The notes below the pieces were generated by a model. That model saw only the letters and a program-made list of their open reading frames with translations. It ran no database searches and was not told where the DNA came from. Of a DNA stretch of 64,000 bases, positions 15,820 through 23,254 are shown piece by piece (position 1 is the stretch's first letter; every line of letters begins with the position of its first letter). This DNA is from SVTX01 sp045659745 (GTDB lineage: Bacteria; Bacillota; Clostridia; Oscillospirales; CAG-272), in NCBI GenBank assembly GCA_045659745.1, contig JAZRCL010000097.1, positions 3,499 to 67,498 of the forward strand, given 5' to 3'. The translations under genes and the position numbers were made by a program.

Positions 15820-17040
15820 ATGAGCGGAAAGAAATCAAAGAAAAAGTGGGTAAAGCCGCGTCACCACGTAGTGACCTTCCTTTTGCGATACACCCTTGGA
15901 GTATATTCCCGCCTGAGATACAATATCAAGGTGGAGAAATTCAAGGATCAGCAAAAGCGCCCGTATCTTATTTTGTTAAATCATCAAACGGCGTTTGACC
16001 AGTTCTTCGTAGGTCTGGCATTCAAGGGACCGCTTTATTATCTTGCGTCCGAGGACTTGTTCTCAAAGGGCTGGCTGTCCTCTCTTATAAAGTTCCTCGT
16101 CGAGCCCATACCGATAAAAAAGCAGACCACAGATATAAGAGCTATTCTTAATTGCATAAAGGTCTCAAAGGAGGGCGGAAGCATCGCTATCGCTCCCGAG
16201 GGACACCGCACGTACTGCGGAAAGACCGTATATATGAGCCCGTCTATTGTAATGCTTGCCCGCAAGCTGAACGTCCCTATACTGCTTTTCAGAATTGAGG
16301 GCGGATACGGCGTGCACCCTCGTTGGAGTGACGTCGTCAGACGCGGTAAGATGCGCGGATATATCTCGCGCGTCATATATCCCGAAGAGTACAAAGAAAT
16401 GTCAGACGATGAGCTTTTCACAATCATCAGTGAGGAGCTGTACGTCAATGAAGCAAAGGACGACGGCGAATACCGCCACAAAAAGCTCGCCGAATATCTT
16501 GAGCGCGCGATGTACGTGTGTCCCTTCTGCGGACTTTCGGAGTTTGAAAGCCACGGCGACATTATTGAGTGTAAAAAATGCCACAGGCAGATAAGATATC
16601 TCAAAAACAAAAAGCTTGAGGGCGAGGGATTTGAATTCCCGTACGAATTTGTGTCGGATTGGTACGACTATCAGAAGGACTTTGTCAACAGTCTGGATGT
16701 GACGTCAATGACCGACACACCGATTTATATCGACACTGCCAGCTTTTCCGAGGAGATAGTTTACAAGAAAAAGCTGCTCCTGCATAAAAACGTAAATATT
16801 TCTCTGTACGGAGATAAAATTATAATAACCGCCGAGGATAAAGAGACGTACTATCTCCCCTTTGGCGAAATATCCACCCTTACTGTGCTTGGTAAAAACA
16901 AGCTTAATATATATTACGACGGCCACATTTATCAGGTCAAGGGAGGAAAGAGATTTAATGCGCTCAAGTACGTAAATCTTTTCTTCCGCCACAAAAACAT
17001 CACCAAAGGAGATAAAAATGATACATTTTTGGGACTCTAA
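15820..17040 (+). CDS. PlsC-like acyltransferase with C-terminal zinc ribbon
   Basis: 406 residues from the ATG at 15820, which has GAGG eight bases upstream; the frame is open back to an ATG at 15739 but that has no ribosome binding site. The N-terminal half is a glycerolipid acyltransferase: NHQTAFDQ (the HX4D catalytic motif) and APEGHRT (the PEG substrate-binding motif), as in 1-acylglycerol-3-phosphate acyltransferases. The C-terminal half is not part of standard PlsC: it has a zinc ribbon (CPFCGLSEFE ... CKKCHRQI, about 230-255) and a beta-rich tail. It would act at the cytoplasmic face of the membrane in phospholipid synthesis or remodelling. Its 3' end overlaps gltS by 23 bp, so the two are translationally coupled. 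Confidence 0.82.
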   Translation: MSGKKSKKKWVKPRHHVVTFLLRYTLGVYSRLRYNIKVEKFKDQQKRPYLILLNHQTAFDQFFVGLAFKGPLYYLASEDLFSKGWLSSLIKFLVEPIPIKKQTTDIRAILNCIKVSKEGGSIAIAPEGHRTYCGKTVYMSPSIVMLARKLNVPILLFRIEGGYGVHPRWSDVVRRGKMRGYISRVIYPEEYKEMSDDELFTIISEELYVNEAKDDGEYRHKKLAEYLERAMYVCPFCGLSEFESHGDIIECKKCHRQIRYLKNKKLEGEGFEFPYEFVSDWYDYQKDFVNSLDVTSMTDTPIYIDTASFSEEIVYKKKLLLHKNVNISLYGDKIIITAEDKETYYLPFGEISTLTVLGKNKLNIYYDGHIYQVKGGKRFNALKYVNLFFRHKNITKGDKNDTFLGL

Positions 17041-18409
17041 CGTGTGGAGCTGGATGCTTTTGTTTGGCGTACTGTTTGGCAGCTTGCTGCTCGGTCACTT
17101 GCTAAAAAAGATCCCTCTTCTCAAAAAATCTCTTATTCCTACGTCGGTTCTCGGCGGCGCGATTATTCTTCTCGTAACAGGAATTTACAAGCTTATTACA
17201 AAGAATAGCTTTTTTGATGCTGAAGTCTTTAACGGCAAAGGCTATAGCACTCTTGAGGTAATTACATATCACGCGTTGGCGCTTGGATTTATCGCGTCCG
17301 CGCTCAAGACCTCGAAAAACAAAATGACCAAGGCTCGCTCAGTTGAGATATTCAATACAGGCGTGACCACGGTGTCCACGTATCTTCTTCAGGGTATATT
17401 CGGTATAGGAATTACCATAATCGCAGCCCTTGTAATGAAGAACTTTTTCCCTGCGGCAGGCGTGCTTCTTGCATTTGGCTTTGGTCAGGGTACGGGTCAG
17501 GCGATGAACTACGGCTCTATATATCAGGCAAACGGCTTTGTCAACGGAACGAATTTCGGTCTTGCAATCGCGGCTATCGGATTCCTTTCCGCAAGTATTG
17601 GCGGTGTCGTACATATGCATATTATGAAGAAAAAGGGCAGGCTTAAGAAATCCGACAGATCCGACGGCTCTTCTCAGGTGGAGGAAGTCTCCCCTGCGGG
17701 CGAAATACCTCTTCAGGAAAGCCTTGACAAGATAACTATTCAGGTAGCTCTGGTCGTCGTCACCTACGTTTTGGCTTACGGCATTATGGCTATAATCGGA
17801 AGCTTCTTTGGTGATGGACTCAAGTCCGTCATTTACGGATTTAACTTCCTGCTTGGTGTGCTTATGGCAGTAGTAGTTAAGACGATCCTCAACTTCCTCA
17901 ACAAAAAGCAGCTCATAAGAAGAAAGCAGACAAACAACTTCCTTCTCACGCGTATAAGTAATTTCTTCTTTGATATTATGATAGTTGCGGGCGTTGCTGC
18001 TATTCAGCTTGAAACTCTTGCAAGCTACGTTGGCGTTCTGGCTATTCTTGCCGTCGTGGGAATTGCGGTTACCTATGTATATAATCGCATCGTTGCAAAA
18101 ACTCTCTTTAAGGATTATTTCGAGGAGCAGTTCCTTATGATGTACGGTATGCTCACGGGTACGGCAAGCACAGGTACCATCCTTCTTCGTGAGATAGACG
18201 AGGATTTCAAAACACCTGCGGCGGACAATATGGTTTACCAGAACTTCCCCGCTATCGTATTTGGCTTCCCGATGATGTTTTTGGCAACTCTTGCTATGAC
18301 AAAGCCTATTCTGACTCTTATAATTTTCGTGTTGTTCTTTGCGGTACTGAACGTTATTTTGTTCAGAAGCAAGATATTCAAGAAAAGAAAGCCTAAGGAT
18401 AAAAAGTAA
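17018..18409 (+). CDS. gltS: Sodium/glutamate symporter, GltS family
   Basis: 463 residues with about ten or more transmembrane helices. The signature GFGQGTGQAMNYGSIY (about 150-165) and FGLAIAAIGFLSASIGG belong to the ESS family of Na+-dependent glutamate carriers; the symmetrical second half contains MYGMLTGTASTGTILLREID. AAAGGAGA lies at normal distance before the ATG, inside the end of the acyltransferase gene. Length is somewhat greater than E. coli GltS (401 residues) because of a charged cytoplasmic loop around residues 205-235. Substrate glutamate is inferred from the family. Confidence 0.88.
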   Translation: MIHFWDSNVWSWMLLFGVLFGSLLLGHLLKKIPLLKKSLIPTSVLGGAIILLVTGIYKLITKNSFFDAEVFNGKGYSTLEVITYHALALGFIASALKTSKNKMTKARSVEIFNTGVTTVSTYLLQGIFGIGITIIAALVMKNFFPAAGVLLAFGFGQGTGQAMNYGSIYQANGFVNGTNFGLAIAAIGFLSASIGGVVHMHIMKKKGRLKKSDRSDGSSQVEEVSPAGEIPLQESLDKITIQVALVVVTYVLAYGIMAIIGSFFGDGLKSVIYGFNFLLGVLMAVVVKTILNFLNKKQLIRRKQTNNFLLTRISNFFFDIMIVAGVAAIQLETLASYVGVLAILAVVGIAVTYVYNRIVAKTLFKDYFEEQFLMMYGMLTGTASTGTILLREIDEDFKTPAADNMVYQNFPAIVFGFPMMFLATLAMTKPILTLIIFVLFFAVLNVILFRSKIFKKRKPKDKK

Positions 18410-18450
18410 ATATCTTTTTATGATACTTTTTGGCATCAGCCCCTAAAAAA

Positions 18451-18603
18451 TGCTTACGCCACGCTTCAGCCCGCATTTTTTCAAAATACTGTATCCAAAA
18501 AGCGCCGAAAAGGGCGGGAGGAATCGCAACCTCCCGCCCTTTTGCGGTGTTTTGGTTACGAATTGCATTTCGCAGAAATGCGAGCTGAAGCGTAGCGCAA
18601 GCA
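18451..18603. repeat. 153-bp nested imperfect palindrome with a terminator-like core
   Basis: The outer arms (18451-18478 and 18576-18603) match with about three differences over 27 bases. The core AAAAGGGCGGGAGG (18508-18521) pairs perfectly with 18530-18543 and ends in TTTT, so it can end gltS transcription. The whole unit would fold into one long hairpin, like a MITE or a REP-type element. Confidence 0.7.
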
Positions 18604-18654
18604 GTTGTCACTGTTGACAAAGTAACATAAAAACAATCAATTTCAAAATTCATA

Positions 18655-18683
18655 TTGACAAAGAAAGTCATTGGGACTATAAT
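18655..18683 (+). promoter_or_regulatory. Sigma-A promoter of the ilvA-ridA operon
   Basis: TTGACA (18655-18660), 17-bp spacer, TATAAT (18678-18683), a perfect consensus. Confidence 0.88.
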
Positions 18684-18714
18684 ATAGAATATATTATTAT
18701 AAGGAAGTCAAGCT

Positions 18715-19923
18715 ATGCTTAATTTAGATATGATATATCACGCTTCATTCGTCCTTAAAGACGTGGTGCGTAAAACCAACCTTGTTTACTCCCCCGCGAT
18801 AAACCCCGAATGCAAGGTCTATCTCAAGCCCGAAAACCTCCAGCTCACAGGCTCGTTTAAGGTGCGCGGTGCAGGATATATGATCTCCCAACTCACCGAG
18901 GAGGAAAAAGCTCGCGGCGTTATCGCCTGCTCTGCGGGAAATCACGCGCAGGGTGTGGCTCTTGCGGCAACGAAATACGGTATAAAGTCTCTTATCTGTC
19001 TTCCTGACGGCGCGCCCATCTCCAAGGTCGAGGCAACCAAGGGCTACGGCGCAGACGTATGTCTTGTCAAGGGCGTATATGACGACGCGTACAAAAAAGC
19101 TCTGGAGCTTCGCGATGAGTTTGGCTACACGTTCGTCCACCCATTTGACGACGAGCGAGTTATCGCAGGCCAAGGCACAATAGGCCTTGAAATCCTCTCC
19201 GATCTTGAGGACGTGGATGTGGTAGTCGTCCCCGTGGGTGGCGGAGGACTCATATCCGGCGTTGCGTGCGCTATAAAAAAGCTCAAGCCGGACTGCAAGG
19301 TATACGGCGTCCAGGCGCAGGGCGCACCCAGCATGCTCAACTCGGTTGCAAACAAGAGAATAGAGCGTCTCGAGTCTATCTCCACAATAGCCGACGGTAT
19401 CGCAGTCAAGCAGCCCGGTGTAAACACATTTGAGCTTGTAAATCAATACGTTGACGGCATAGTGACCGTCACCGAGGACGAGATTTGCTCCGCAATCCTC
19501 GCTCTTATCGAGCAGCACAAGATGATCGCAGAAGGCGCGGGCGCAGTTTCCGTTGCTGCGGTAATGTTCAACAAAATCCCCGTAAAGAATAAAAACGTGG
19601 TCTGCTTAGTCTCTGGCGGTAATATCGACGTTACTATCCTCTCGCGCGTTATCAAGCGCGGTCTTTACAAAACGGGTCGCTCCTGCGAGCTTTGCATTGA
19701 GCTTATGGACAAACCCGGACAGCTTCAGAAGGTTGCGGAAATAATCGCCTCCAAGGGCGGAAACGTCATTTCCGTCAGCCACGAGCGCGGAAGCGAGACT
19801 GAGGACATCAACGGCTGTTTCCTCCGTCTCATACTTGAGACCAGAAACTACGATCATATAAAAGAAATAAACCAGGCTCTGCTTGATGCAGGCTTGCATT
19901 TACATAATGAAAGAGGTAACTGA
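18715..19923 (+). CDS. ilvA: Threonine ammonia-lyase (threonine dehydratase)
   Basis: 402 residues, PLP-dependent fold type II enzyme converting threonine to 2-oxobutyrate and ammonia, the first step toward isoleucine. The PLP lysine is in LTGSFKVRGAG (about residues 43-53), the phosphate-binding glycine loop is PVGGGGLISG (about 175) and the asparagine motif is SAGNHAQGVA. A single ACT-type regulatory domain follows (CELCIELMDKPGQLQKVAE, about 322-400), as in the short clostridial form rather than the 510-residue E. coli IlvA. It starts an operon with ridA two bases downstream and an antiporter after that. The single ACT domain suggests allosteric control by an amino acid. Confidence 0.93.
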   Translation: MLNLDMIYHASFVLKDVVRKTNLVYSPAINPECKVYLKPENLQLTGSFKVRGAGYMISQLTEEEKARGVIACSAGNHAQGVALAATKYGIKSLICLPDGAPISKVEATKGYGADVCLVKGVYDDAYKKALELRDEFGYTFVHPFDDERVIAGQGTIGLEILSDLEDVDVVVVPVGGGGLISGVACAIKKLKPDCKVYGVQAQGAPSMLNSVANKRIERLESISTIADGIAVKQPGVNTFELVNQYVDGIVTVTEDEICSAILALIEQHKMIAEGAGAVSVAAVMFNKIPVKNKNVVCLVSGGNIDVTILSRVIKRGLYKTGRSCELCIELMDKPGQLQKVAEIIASKGGNVISVSHERGSETEDINGCFLRLILETRNYDHIKEINQALLDAGLHLHNERGN

Positions 19924-19925
19924 AA

Positions 19926-20303
19926 ATGTCAGAAAGAGTATATACCAAAAAAGCTCCCGATGCTATCGGCCCGTATAGCCAGGCAGTCCGCTCAAACGGA
20001 CTTGTGTTCACGTCGGGTCAAATTGCAATAAACCCCGCAAGCGGTCAGGTTGAGGCACAGGATATCGAGGGACAGACTGAGCAGGTCTGCAAGAACCTCA
20101 AGGCAGTTCTCGAGGCATCCGGCTCCGACATAACTCGCGTGGTAAAAACCACCTGCTTCCTTTCTGACATGGCAGATTTTGCTGCATTCAACGAGGTTTA
20201 TGCAAAATACTTTACGTCAAAGCCCGCGCGCTCTTGCGTCGCTGTCAAAACTCTTCCCAAGAACGTCCTCGTGGAAGTCGAGGCAATAGCGGAGATAGAT
20301 TAA
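19926..20303 (+). CDS. ridA: RidA-family reactive enamine/imine deaminase
   Basis: 125 residues covering the whole YjgF/YER057c/UK114 fold. It begins with KKAPDAIGPYSQAV and has the substrate-binding arginine in PARSCVAVKTLPKNVLVEVEAIA near the C-terminus. RidA hydrolyses the unstable enamine/imine intermediates released by PLP-dependent dehydratases such as IlvA. The two-base gap to ilvA makes a direct metabolic partnership very likely: the lyase generates the reactive product and RidA clears it. GAGGT in the 3' end of ilvA serves as ribosome binding site. Confidence 0.95.
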   Translation: MSERVYTKKAPDAIGPYSQAVRSNGLVFTSGQIAINPASGQVEAQDIEGQTEQVCKNLKAVLEASGSDITRVVKTTCFLSDMADFAAFNEVYAKYFTSKPARSCVAVKTLPKNVLVEVEAIAEID

Positions 20304-20315
20304 ACAATACTGATT

Positions 20316-21650
20316 ATGGATACGACACAAATATTACTTTCAATTTCAGTCTGCGTAATGGTCGGACTGCTTATGTCAAGAATCTGCAAGCTCTTAAAAC
20401 TCCCCGCGGTCACGGGATATCTTGTGGCGGGCGTTATTATCGGTTGCTTTTGCCTTGGAAGAGTGACTCTTCCCGGGGGATACCATCTCGGTTTTTCGGC
20501 TAAGGACTTTGCGGACGTTCATGCTCTTGGAATACTCTCCGACGTAGCTCTCGGCTTTATTGCCTTTTCAATAGGCAGTGAGTTCAAGCTCTCGGATTTA
20601 AAAAAGACGGGTAAAAACGTAGCCGTCATAGGATGCGTGCAGGCAATAGTTGCCTCCCTTGTCGTCTGCGGTGCGCTTGTCGGTCTGCACTATATACTTC
20701 TCGCCGCAACGGGCAACGACATTCTTCCCCTGCCTGCGGCATTGATACTCGGCGCGATAGCGTCAGCCACCGCTCCCGCGGCAACATTGATGGTCGTGCG
20801 CCAGTATAAGGCAAAGGGTCCGCTCACGGATATGCTGCTCCCTATCGTCGCGCTTGACGACGCGGTCGGTCTTATAATCTTTGCCGTCCTTATGGGAATA
20901 GCAAAAGCAATAAGCGGCGGTGATCCGAGCATCATCTCTATAATTGTAGAGCCGCTTATTGAGATAGTCGCCTCTCTTGTCATCGGTGCTATTCTCGGAC
21001 TAATACTTTCTGAGCTTGAAAAGCTCTTCCATTCAAACAGTAACCGTCTGTCGCTCGTAATAGCATTCGTGTTCATTACGGTTGCGATAACAGCGCTCAA
21101 AAACCTGCATATTGGAAATATACATATAGGATTTTCGTCGCTTCTTACGTGTATGATGTGTGGAACGGTGTTCTGCAATGTCTGCGAATGCTCGGACGAG
21201 ATGATGAGCCGAGCGGACAGCTGGACAAAGCCTCTGCTTATTCTGTTCTTCGTCGTCAGCGGCGCAGAGCTTGACCTTAGCGTCTTCCTAAAGCCAGAAT
21301 TTCTGCTTATCGGTGTTGTATATATCCTTTTCCGTTCCGCCGGAAAATATTTCGGCACGAGATTTTCCTCCCAACTTATGGGATGTGACAAAAAAACCGT
21401 TCACTATCTCGGTGTCACCCTGCTACCGCAGGCCGGAGTTGCGCTTGGAATGGTCAGTACCGTCGCAAACGACTCAATGCTTGGAGGCACGGAAATTGCA
21501 AACACGGTGCGTTTTGTAATTCTGTTCAGCGTTCTGGTATATGAAATAGTAGGTCCTGTGCTTACAAAATGGGCACTTACAAGAGCGGGAGATATTACTC
21601 CCAAGCCCGCGAACCACTCGCGCAGAGTCAAAAACCCCGAGCATCAGTAA
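20316..21650 (+). CDS. Cation:proton antiporter (CPA2-type membrane domain)
   Basis: 444 residues, about twelve to thirteen hydrophobic helices. The N-terminal LLKLPAVTGYLVAGVIIG and the central PIVALDDAVGLIIFAVLMG, with its paired aspartates, are characteristic of CPA2 Na+(K+)/H+ antiporters. No TrkA-N or TrkA-C domain follows, so it is the membrane part only. It lies 12 bp after ridA without an obvious strong ribosome binding site, which suggests co-transcription and coupling. A terminator follows directly. Ion specificity and any tie to threonine metabolism cannot be read from the sequence. Confidence 0.85.
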   Translation: MDTTQILLSISVCVMVGLLMSRICKLLKLPAVTGYLVAGVIIGCFCLGRVTLPGGYHLGFSAKDFADVHALGILSDVALGFIAFSIGSEFKLSDLKKTGKNVAVIGCVQAIVASLVVCGALVGLHYILLAATGNDILPLPAALILGAIASATAPAATLMVVRQYKAKGPLTDMLLPIVALDDAVGLIIFAVLMGIAKAISGGDPSIISIIVEPLIEIVASLVIGAILGLILSELEKLFHSNSNRLSLVIAFVFITVAITALKNLHIGNIHIGFSSLLTCMMCGTVFCNVCECSDEMMSRADSWTKPLLILFFVVSGAELDLSVFLKPEFLLIGVVYILFRSAGKYFGTRFSSQLMGCDKKTVHYLGVTLLPQAGVALGMVSTVANDSMLGGTEIANTVRFVILFSVLVYEIVGPVLTKWALTRAGDITPKPANHSRRVKNPEHQ

Positions 21651-21657
21651 TAAATTC

Positions 21658-21687
21658 AGCCAACGCCTATGGGCGTTGGCTTTTTTA
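21658..21687 (+). terminator. Terminator of the ilvA-ridA-antiporter operon
   Basis: AGCCAACGCC / GGCGTTGGCT, 10-bp stem, 4-base loop, then TTTTT. Confidence 0.9.
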
Positions 21688-21696
21688 ATTTTAAGT

Positions 21697-21725
21697 GAAT
21701 AAAGCAAGTCCACCTTGGAAACAAT
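21697..21725 (+). promoter_or_regulatory. Candidate sigma-F-type promoter of spoIIR
   Basis: GAATA (21697-21701) fits the sigma-F -35 pattern GHATR and GGAAACAAT (21717-21725) fits the -10 pattern GGnnAnAnT; they are 15 bp apart. spoIIR is a known sigma-F target in Bacillus. A perfect inverted repeat, AATGTATT-GGA-AATACATT (21723-21741), begins at the -10 element. No sigma-A promoter is evident here. Confidence 0.5.
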
Positions 21726-21755
21726 GTATTGGAAATACATTTTCGGAGGTAAAAA

Positions 21756-22370
21756 ATGAAATTTGCTCAAAAATTACTTATTTTATGTATCGTCTGTCTG
21801 GCGGCGATGTTTGTAGTCAGCGCTCTGCCTATTCACGGAGAAGAAAAAATATACGACTCAGTCGTGCGCTTCCACGTGCTTGCCAACTCCGACAGCGAGG
21901 AAGATCAGGCATTAAAGCTCAAGGTGCGCGACGAGGTTTTACTTCTCACCGCTCCCGCGCTTGATGGCTGCACCTCGCGCGAGGACGCACAACAAATCCT
22001 CTCGGAGCTTATTCCAGAGATAAAAGAGACCGCCGCAGAGGTAATAAAAGCCGAGGGGTATTCATACCCTGTTGATGTAGTCATAGATAAAGAATATTAT
22101 CCCACCAAAGAATATGAAAGCTGTAGCTTCCCCGAGGGCAGCTATACGTCCTTGCGCATAATCATCGGCGAGGGTGAGGGTCAGAATTGGTGGTGCTGCC
22201 TGTTCCCGCCTCTGTGTCTGTCATCGGCAACAAGTCAGGAGGAAAACGAGGACGCTTTCATATCCGTAGGCCTTACAGGCGAGCAGTACAAGGTCATAAC
22301 CGAGACCGACACACCAAAATACAAGGTAAGATTCAAGATTCTCGAGGTGCTTCAGCGCGCGTTTGGATAA
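21756..22370 (+). CDS. spoIIR: Stage II sporulation protein R
   Basis: 204 residues. After a hydrophobic N-terminal export segment come the family motifs VVRFHVLANSDSEEDQALKL and, in the second half, IGEGEGQNWWCCLFPPLC. SpoIIR is made in the forespore under sigma-F and exported to the intermembrane space, where it triggers SpoIIGA to process pro-sigma-E in the mother cell. The ATG has GGAGG at ideal spacing. The gene is monocistronic with a sigma-F-like promoter and shares a bidirectional terminator with the convergent SLOG gene. Strong evidence that the organism sporulates, together with spoIIE and spoVM in the same window. Confidence 0.94.
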   Translation: MKFAQKLLILCIVCLAAMFVVSALPIHGEEKIYDSVVRFHVLANSDSEEDQALKLKVRDEVLLLTAPALDGCTSREDAQQILSELIPEIKETAAEVIKAEGYSYPVDVVIDKEYYPTKEYESCSFPEGSYTSLRIIIGEGEGQNWWCCLFPPLCLSSATSQEENEDAFISVGLTGEQYKVITETDTPKYKVRFKILEVLQRAFG

Positions 22371-22371
22371 T

Positions 22372-22400
22372 AAAAAGGGCTTGTAAAACAAGCCCTTTTT
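22372..22400. terminator. Bidirectional terminator between spoIIR and the SLOG gene
   Basis: AAAAAGGGCTTGT / ACAAGCCCTTTTT, 13-bp perfect stem with a 3-base loop and A/T tracts on both sides. Confidence 0.9.
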
Positions 22401-22869
22401 ATTTATATATATTCTCAACCTCAACTCCGCGCTCTTTGGCGTATGATACCGTATACGCCGTGCCGCCCGTGGTCTTGTTGCAATAGGCTATACAAAGATC
22501 CGCGCCGTCAACAAGCGCTCTGTCGCGCTTGAGCATACAGCCCGATATCCGCGCCTCGCTCACGTATCTTACAGAGTCCGCCTGCGAGAGTATATAGTTA
22601 TATTTTTCAATGTCACCGTCGCTCCAGCCGTAGGTCTGATCCTTGCAGGGCAAAAACAAATGTAGCTTTATATTTGGGTATGTTTCCTTTGCCGTCAAAA
22701 CACAAAGCGCCGCAAGCGTGTCAAACCCCACCGCTCCGCCTGCGCGGAAGTCAATACTCTCCGCTGTGCCCGACATAGCAAGACCAGTAATTTTTTCTTC
22801 AAGCAGGCTTGCAGTCTGTACTATATTATGTGGCTCAAGCTTTCGGTGTCCTGTAAAACAGACCGTCAT
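22399..22869 (-). CDS. SLOG-family (DUF1273/YpsA-like) protein
   Basis: 156 residues. MTVCFTGHRKLEPHN is the typical start of the DUF1273/SLOG group, with a Rossmann-like core: FRAGGAVGFDTLAAL (glycine-rich nucleotide site), LHLFLPCKDQTYGW and GADLCIAYCNKTTGGTAYTV near the end. SLOG domains bind nucleotide-derived ligands and some members act as sensors in conflict systems; others, like YpsA, touch cell division. No defence gene lies next to it here, so a housekeeping or signalling role is more likely. It is convergent with spoIIR and divergent from spoIIE. Confidence 0.82.
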   Translation of the reverse strand: MTVCFTGHRKLEPHNIVQTASLLEEKITGLAMSGTAESIDFRAGGAVGFDTLAALCVLTAKETYPNIKLHLFLPCKDQTYGWSDGDIEKYNYILSQADSVRYVSEARISGCMLKRDRALVDGADLCIAYCNKTTGGTAYTVSYAKERGVEVENIYK

Positions 22870-22900
22870 TGTCCTGCCCTCCCCTTTAAGTAGTAAAATA

Positions 22901-22929
22901 ATTTTAACACGGACGGAGCAAAAAGTAAA
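22901..22929 (-). promoter_or_regulatory. Promoter of the SLOG gene
   Basis: Minus-strand TTTACT (22924-22929), 17-bp spacer, TAAAAT (22901-22906). Confidence 0.55.
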
Positions 22930-23010
22930 TAGCTTTTTTCTTGTTTTTCAGATTTTCGCTCGTCATATTTCTTCTTTTTTCTACAATCCACGCCAAAGCC
23001 CGACCTCTAC

Positions 23011-23118
23011 TTTGACAAGCAACTGCCAATTCCTCCCCACAAATCCCCTTTGCGACAAAACATTCCGCAAAAGTGCAAATATGCTTCGACATACTTCTTG
23101 CCCTAAATCCTTTATAAT
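23011..23118 (+). promoter_or_regulatory. Candidate Spo0A-controlled promoter of spoIIE
   Basis: Three sites, all read on the minus strand, match eight of nine positions of the 0A box TTTGTCRAA: CTTGTCAAA (23011-23019), TTTGTCGCA (23051-23059) and TATGTCGAA (23085-23093). The last overlaps a -35 element TTCGAC (23085-23090) that lies 22 bp from a perfect TATAAT (23113-23118). This long spacing with an overlapping 0A box is the known design of Spo0A-activated sigma-A promoters such as spoIIE and spoIIG in B. subtilis. The remainder of the 385-bp gap (22870-23254) shows nothing else. Confidence 0.65.
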
Positions 23119-23254
23119 GTATATGTTGATGTCTCCACAGTATAAATTTTGCGCAAAGCACCGCCGAATCCACTCAAAACAGAGTGTTTTTTGAATTTAT
23201 TTGAGCAGACGTCGCAAAAATCATCAGTTGCCATTTCGGCAGAACGGAGTAAAA

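Noticed and set aside
17339..18436. 365-codon frame antisense to gltS
   Set aside because: It covers a clearly conserved transporter gene on the other strand and lacks any start signal or recognisable domain.
22399..22869. SLOG protein as part of a defence island
   Set aside because: No effector, nuclease or TIR-type gene is adjacent; neighbours are sporulation genes.
23201..23254. TTG start extending SpoIIE by 18 residues
   Set aside because: No ribosome binding site before the TTG, while GGAG precedes the ATG at 23255.
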